From: Phanerochaete sordida
Taxonomy: Eukaryota > Basidiomycota > Agaricomycetes > Polyporales > Phanerochaetaceae
DNA length: 64,000 nucleotides
Reading direction: 5' to 3'
Assembly (NCBI GenBank): GCA_019973155.2
Contig: BPQB01000002.1
Coordinates: 744,001 to 808,000, forward strand
Shown: positions 61,202-64,000 of the stretch, piece by piece
Layout: each line of letters opens with the position of its first letter
How positions within the stretch are numbered: the stretch's first letter is position 1
Made by a program: the position numbers and the translations under genes
Notes under the pieces: model-generated
Databases searched by the model: none
What the model saw: only the letters and a program-made list of their open reading frames with translations
What the model was told of the DNA's origin: nothing

Positions 61202-62613
61202 CTATCGCTGGGGCCCGAAGTACATCATGAACCCGTCGCCGTCCGGCGCGGGCTCGAGCCCGCGGAACATGTACCGGTCGCCGAGGAAGTCCACGCGGCG
61301 GAGCCCGGGGATCGCGTCGTCGGGGTACCACTCGACGCGCGCCCAGTACGCGCGGAAGAGCGCCTCGCGGCGCGCCGTGCTCACGCCCGCGACCTCGCCC
61401 GCCGCGAGGCACTCCTGGAAGTTCGCGTGCAGCGCCTCGAGCACGTCGCCCACGGTGACCGGCAGCGCCGCGTGCCGCGCGAGCACGACGAACGGCCACG
61501 CGAAGCCCGCGGGCTCGTCCGCGAGCGCCGTCACCGCGAGCGCGCCCACGCCCGGGTGCGTCGCGGGCTGCGCGCCGTTCGGGCCTGCGGGCGCGAGCAC
61601 GCTCGGGAGGAGCCCCACCGGCGCGCCGCGCGCGTCGAGCGTCACGTGCGGCGGGCCGACGCACACGACCGCGTCCTGCATGCGCACGTCGTACTCGAGC
61701 GGCGGGGGCCCCGTGCGCGTGTGCGCGAGGAGCGGGTTCAGCTGCAGGTCGCGCGCGGCGAGCGGGCGCGCGCCGGGCGCGGGCGACGGCGGCGGCGAGG
61801 GCCACGCGGCGGGGCGCGGCGGGAGCGCGGTGCTCGAGGCGCGCGATCCAGTTCTCGGGGTGCAGCGCGCCGTCGGGGCTCTGCAGCGAGCGCATGACGG
61901 CCTCGACGTGCGCGGGCGCGAGGTGCCGGCGGAACGGCGGCGGCGCTGCGGGGGTGGGCGCGTCAGCCGCGGGCTCATGCACGCACAGACGCTGCGGGTA
62001 CGCACTCGCGTTGCGGACGACCACGTCGCCGATGCGCGGGCGCGCCCAGTGGCCGTACGCCTTCCACTCCGCGGGCGTCACCTGCCGCGGGGCGGGCGGC
62101 TCGGGCGCGGGCGCGGGGCGCGGCCTTTTGTCTTCCGCAGGGCTGTCTTCCGCGGGGCTGTCTTCCGCAGGGCTGTCTCCCGCGGGGCTGCAGCTGCCTG
62201 CCGCGGGCCGGGGGCGCCACGGCAATGTCGATCCTGGGGCCTGATCAGCGCGTGCGGCGGGCGATCGCGTGCGTGCAAACGTGCGCACTGAGTTTGGCGA
62301 GCCAGAACCGCGGCGACAGGCGCGATCTGCGCGCCGGCGGCGTGCTGGACGCACCCTCCGGTTTGGCTGCGGGCGGCGCGCGATCGCGCGATGGCGGCTG
62401 CGGGGCACCGAGGCCTGTGTGTTCGGTCGCACTGTCGGCGTGCTGCTCGCTCGCGCCGGGCAGATCGACGGCGGGCAGCTCGGGCGAGGGCACCCACGGC
62501 GCGAAGTTCGGGTCGACCGGGTGCAGGTTGTGTTCGAGGATGGCGTTGGGCGGGATCGGGATTTCGTCATGCCATCGCCAGAGGTCGACCATGGGCTGCA
62601 TCTTGGCTCGCAC
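61202..62613 (-). CDS. DUF6699-type protein, frame broken or oddly spliced
   Basis: Exon 1 starts MRAKMQPMVDLWRWHDEIPI (a second ATG is at 62601). Intron 62234-62288 (GTGCGC...CAG) leads in frame to STLPWRPRPAAGSCSPAGDS, a Ser-Pro-Ala-Glu-Asp repeat, then AEWKAYGHWARPRIGDVVVR and SPDGALHPENWIARLE. The DUF6699 domain follows but in the next frame: LNPLLAHTRTGPPPLEYDVR, GAPVGLLPSVLAPAGPNGA, HAALPVTVGDVLEALHANFQ, LRRVDFLGDRYMFRGLEPAP, stop at 61202. The two frames join if 61742-61805 (64 nt) is an intron with a non-consensus GTGGCC donor; otherwise there is a frameshift. DUF6699 is a basidiomycete domain of unknown function. Confidence 0.68.
62130..62189. repeat. 15-bp tandem repeat, four units
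   Basis: Four units of GTCTTCCGCAGGGCT with single-base differences (A/G at the tenth base, T/C in the last unit), inside the DUF6699 gene. On the coding strand it gives repeated Asp-Ser-Pro-Ala-Glu. Unit length is a multiple of three, so copy-number change would keep the frame. Confidence 0.85.
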
Positions 62614-63251
62614 GCAGCGCAGCGGGGGCAGGAGGAAGAAGAGAAGCAGAGGGGAGAGCGGGGCACTGCGGACCCCTGCGAATCAGACTTGATCAGCCTC
62701 GAGGATACTGCGTGCAGACTCGGATGGCAATGCGCACCACGCTATCGCAAGGGGCGGTCACGCACATCGGCAGTGCACGTGCCGTGGCTGAGTGCTGGCA
62801 TATGTGGGGAGCGGTGTAGAAGGCGGTGAGATTAGAAAGTGGGCGCGGATGCTTGGACCTTCGGCTTTAGTAGACATAGGAATACGATGTATTTTTCCTT
62901 AGTTTGGGTTGGTTTGTGTGTAGTAACGGCTCTCACCGTCTCAATAGCGCTCTGAAGGGCCTGCGCTGTGCTCTCGCGGGGGTGCTCGAGAGTGCTCGCC
63001 AACCATCAATGGCAACTTTCACCTAGAAAAGGCAAGTCACCTTGATAACCGACCCCATCGAGATCCAGGTCACTGATACGTCACACATCAGAGACGTCAC
63101 ACAACCGAGACGGGGTACGACCCAGTCCAGAGACTAGATGATATAAGGCTGTAGGGTACAAAGCAGCACAGACGACTTCTGCGCTGTCCTCGTTAGCGGT
63201 CACACGCCGTGCTACAAAACAGATCCGATATTGCTCACCCCACAGAGAGCC
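62614..63251. other. Intergenic region
   Basis: 638 bp between the DUF6699 gene start and the stop of the DNA glycosylase. A TATGTGGGGAG-type AT-poor region near the DUF6699 start and an AT-rich stretch near 62880 are present; no gene is recognised. Confidence 0.35.
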
Positions 63252-64000
63252 TCAAGACTCGACATTCACCTCATCCTTGGTCTCCTCAGCGTCCTCCTCA
63301 GCCTTCACCGACATCGCCTCCAACTGCCCCTCCTCAAGCCCCTTGCGCGTCTTCATCCAGTCCTTGAGCGGGCAGTCACCACGGCCGCGGCACCCGGCGC
63401 AGCGGCGTCCGTGCCCGACCATGAGCACATGCAGCCCGTACTTGAGCGCGTCCGGGACACGCAGGTCGAGGTGCGCCTGCGCGGCGACGCGGTCCGCGCG
63501 CGCGGGCACCCACCCCAGGAGCCGCGCGAGGCGGAAGACGTGCGTGTCGACGGGGAACGACGCGCGCCCCAGGCAGAAGAGCAGCACGCACGACGCGGTC
63601 TTGGGCCCGACGCCGCCGTACGACACGAGCTCGCGCATCGCGTCTGCGTCCGCGGCCGGCGGCGCGTCTGCGCCCGCGCCGGCGAGGTGCTGCAGCGAGT
63701 AGGACCCGTGCCGCGCGTGCACGTCGGCGAGGACGCGCTGGATGACCTCTGCCTTCTTGTTCGCGAGCCCGCCGGTGCGGAGCGCGTCGACGACGTCTGC
63801 GCGCGGCGCACGCGCGATCGCCGCGAAGTTGTTGCGTCCGAACTTGGCGTCGAGGTTGCGCTTCGCGGCGGTCGAATTCTTCGAGGACGTGTTCTGCGAG
63901 AGGATCGTGCCGATGAGCGACTCGAGCACGTTCGGGACCTTGCCGCAGGTGCCCGCGGCGTCGTTCTCGGCGGACGGGCCCGCTGGCGCGAGGTTCGGGT
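63252..64000 (-). CDS. HhH-GPD DNA glycosylase (endonuclease III-like), 3' part
   Basis: An open minus-strand frame runs from the right window edge to TGA at 63252-63254; the 5' part is outside. It is a helix-hairpin-helix-GPD base-excision-repair glycosylase: VLESLIGTILSQNTSSKNST (first helix with the base-pocket Gln), LVSYGGVGPKTASCVLLFCL (hairpin with the catalytic-type Lys) and FPVDTHVFRLARLLGWV (catalytic Asp). The C-terminus has RRCAGCRGRGDCPL, three Cys where classical endonuclease III has four for a [4Fe-4S] cluster; the first is absent. An acidic tail follows (KAEEDAEETKDEVNVES). Nuclear repair role inferred from family. A possible in-frame Met is at 63929, but the frame continues upstream with NLAPAGPSAENDAAGTCGKV. 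Confidence 0.85.
   Translation of the reverse strand, partial: PNLAPAGPSAENDAAGTCGKVPNVLESLIGTILSQNTSSKNSTAAKRNLDAKFGRNNFAAIARAPRADVVDALRTGGLANKKAEVIQRVLADVHARHGSYSLQHLAGAGADAPPAADADAMRELVSYGGVGPKTASCVLLFCLGRASFPVDTHVFRLARLLGWVPARADRVAAQAHLDLRVPDALKYGLHVLMVGHGRRCAGCRGRGDCPLKDWMKTRKGLEEGQLEAMSVKAEEDAEETKDEVNVES

Overview
The window is nuclear DNA of a filamentous basidiomycete, most likely a white-rot polypore (Polyporales, Trametes-like). Genes are dense and broken by many short introns (about 50-65 nt, GT-AG or occasionally GC-AG). The families are typical of Agaricomycetes: a class II manganese peroxidase whose C-terminus resembles the Trametes enzymes as I remember them, DUF6533 membrane proteins, DUF6699, DUF1996/WSC proteins, MYND-finger proteins and an HMG-box regulator of the mushroom type. 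I see no rRNA, tRNA or CRISPR. All gene models were spliced by eye.

Layout. 1-458: 5' part of an unknown minus-strand gene. 1000-4373: three tandem MAPEG genes. 4902-6240: aldo/keto reductase, convergent with cohesin SMC1 (6450-11154, minus). 11619-13090: manganese peroxidase (minus). 15888-20040: two DUF6533-type genes (plus). 20704-22454: APC amino-acid/GABA-type permease. 22487-25880: two MYND-finger paralogues (minus), the first split by a 1,036-bp foldback element. 26786-28618 (minus) and 33501-36420 (plus): two DUF1996-WSC secreted proteins flanking a Pyp1-like HAD phosphatase (31388-32696). 36976-43266: three more DUF6533-type genes (minus). 43685-45275: BUB3. 45951-51535: two tandem Mup1-like amino-acid permeases. 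51759-52752: a third MYND gene. 52.8-56.6 kb: no recognisable gene. 56579-58509: HMG-box factor. 61202-62613: DUF6699 gene with a frame break. 63252-64000: HhH-GPD (endonuclease III-like) glycosylase cut by the window end.

How it fits together. Housekeeping chromosome-biology genes (SMC1, BUB3, the DNA glycosylase) are interspersed with accessory families expanded by local duplication: MAPEG x3, DUF6533 x5, MYND x3, DUF1996-WSC x2, Mup1-like x2. MAPEG, aldo/keto reductase, manganese peroxidase and secreted WSC proteins suit lignin decay, but this is neighbourhood, not a demonstrated pathway or biosynthetic cluster.

Most unusual signals. All five DUF6533-type genes appear to need the same 2-nucleotide microexon, sitting between two consensus introns and always completing an isoleucine codon; they also share a 26-nt second exon. 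A near-perfect foldback transposon (484-nt arms, 68-nt loop, 4-bp target duplication) interrupts an otherwise intact MYND gene.
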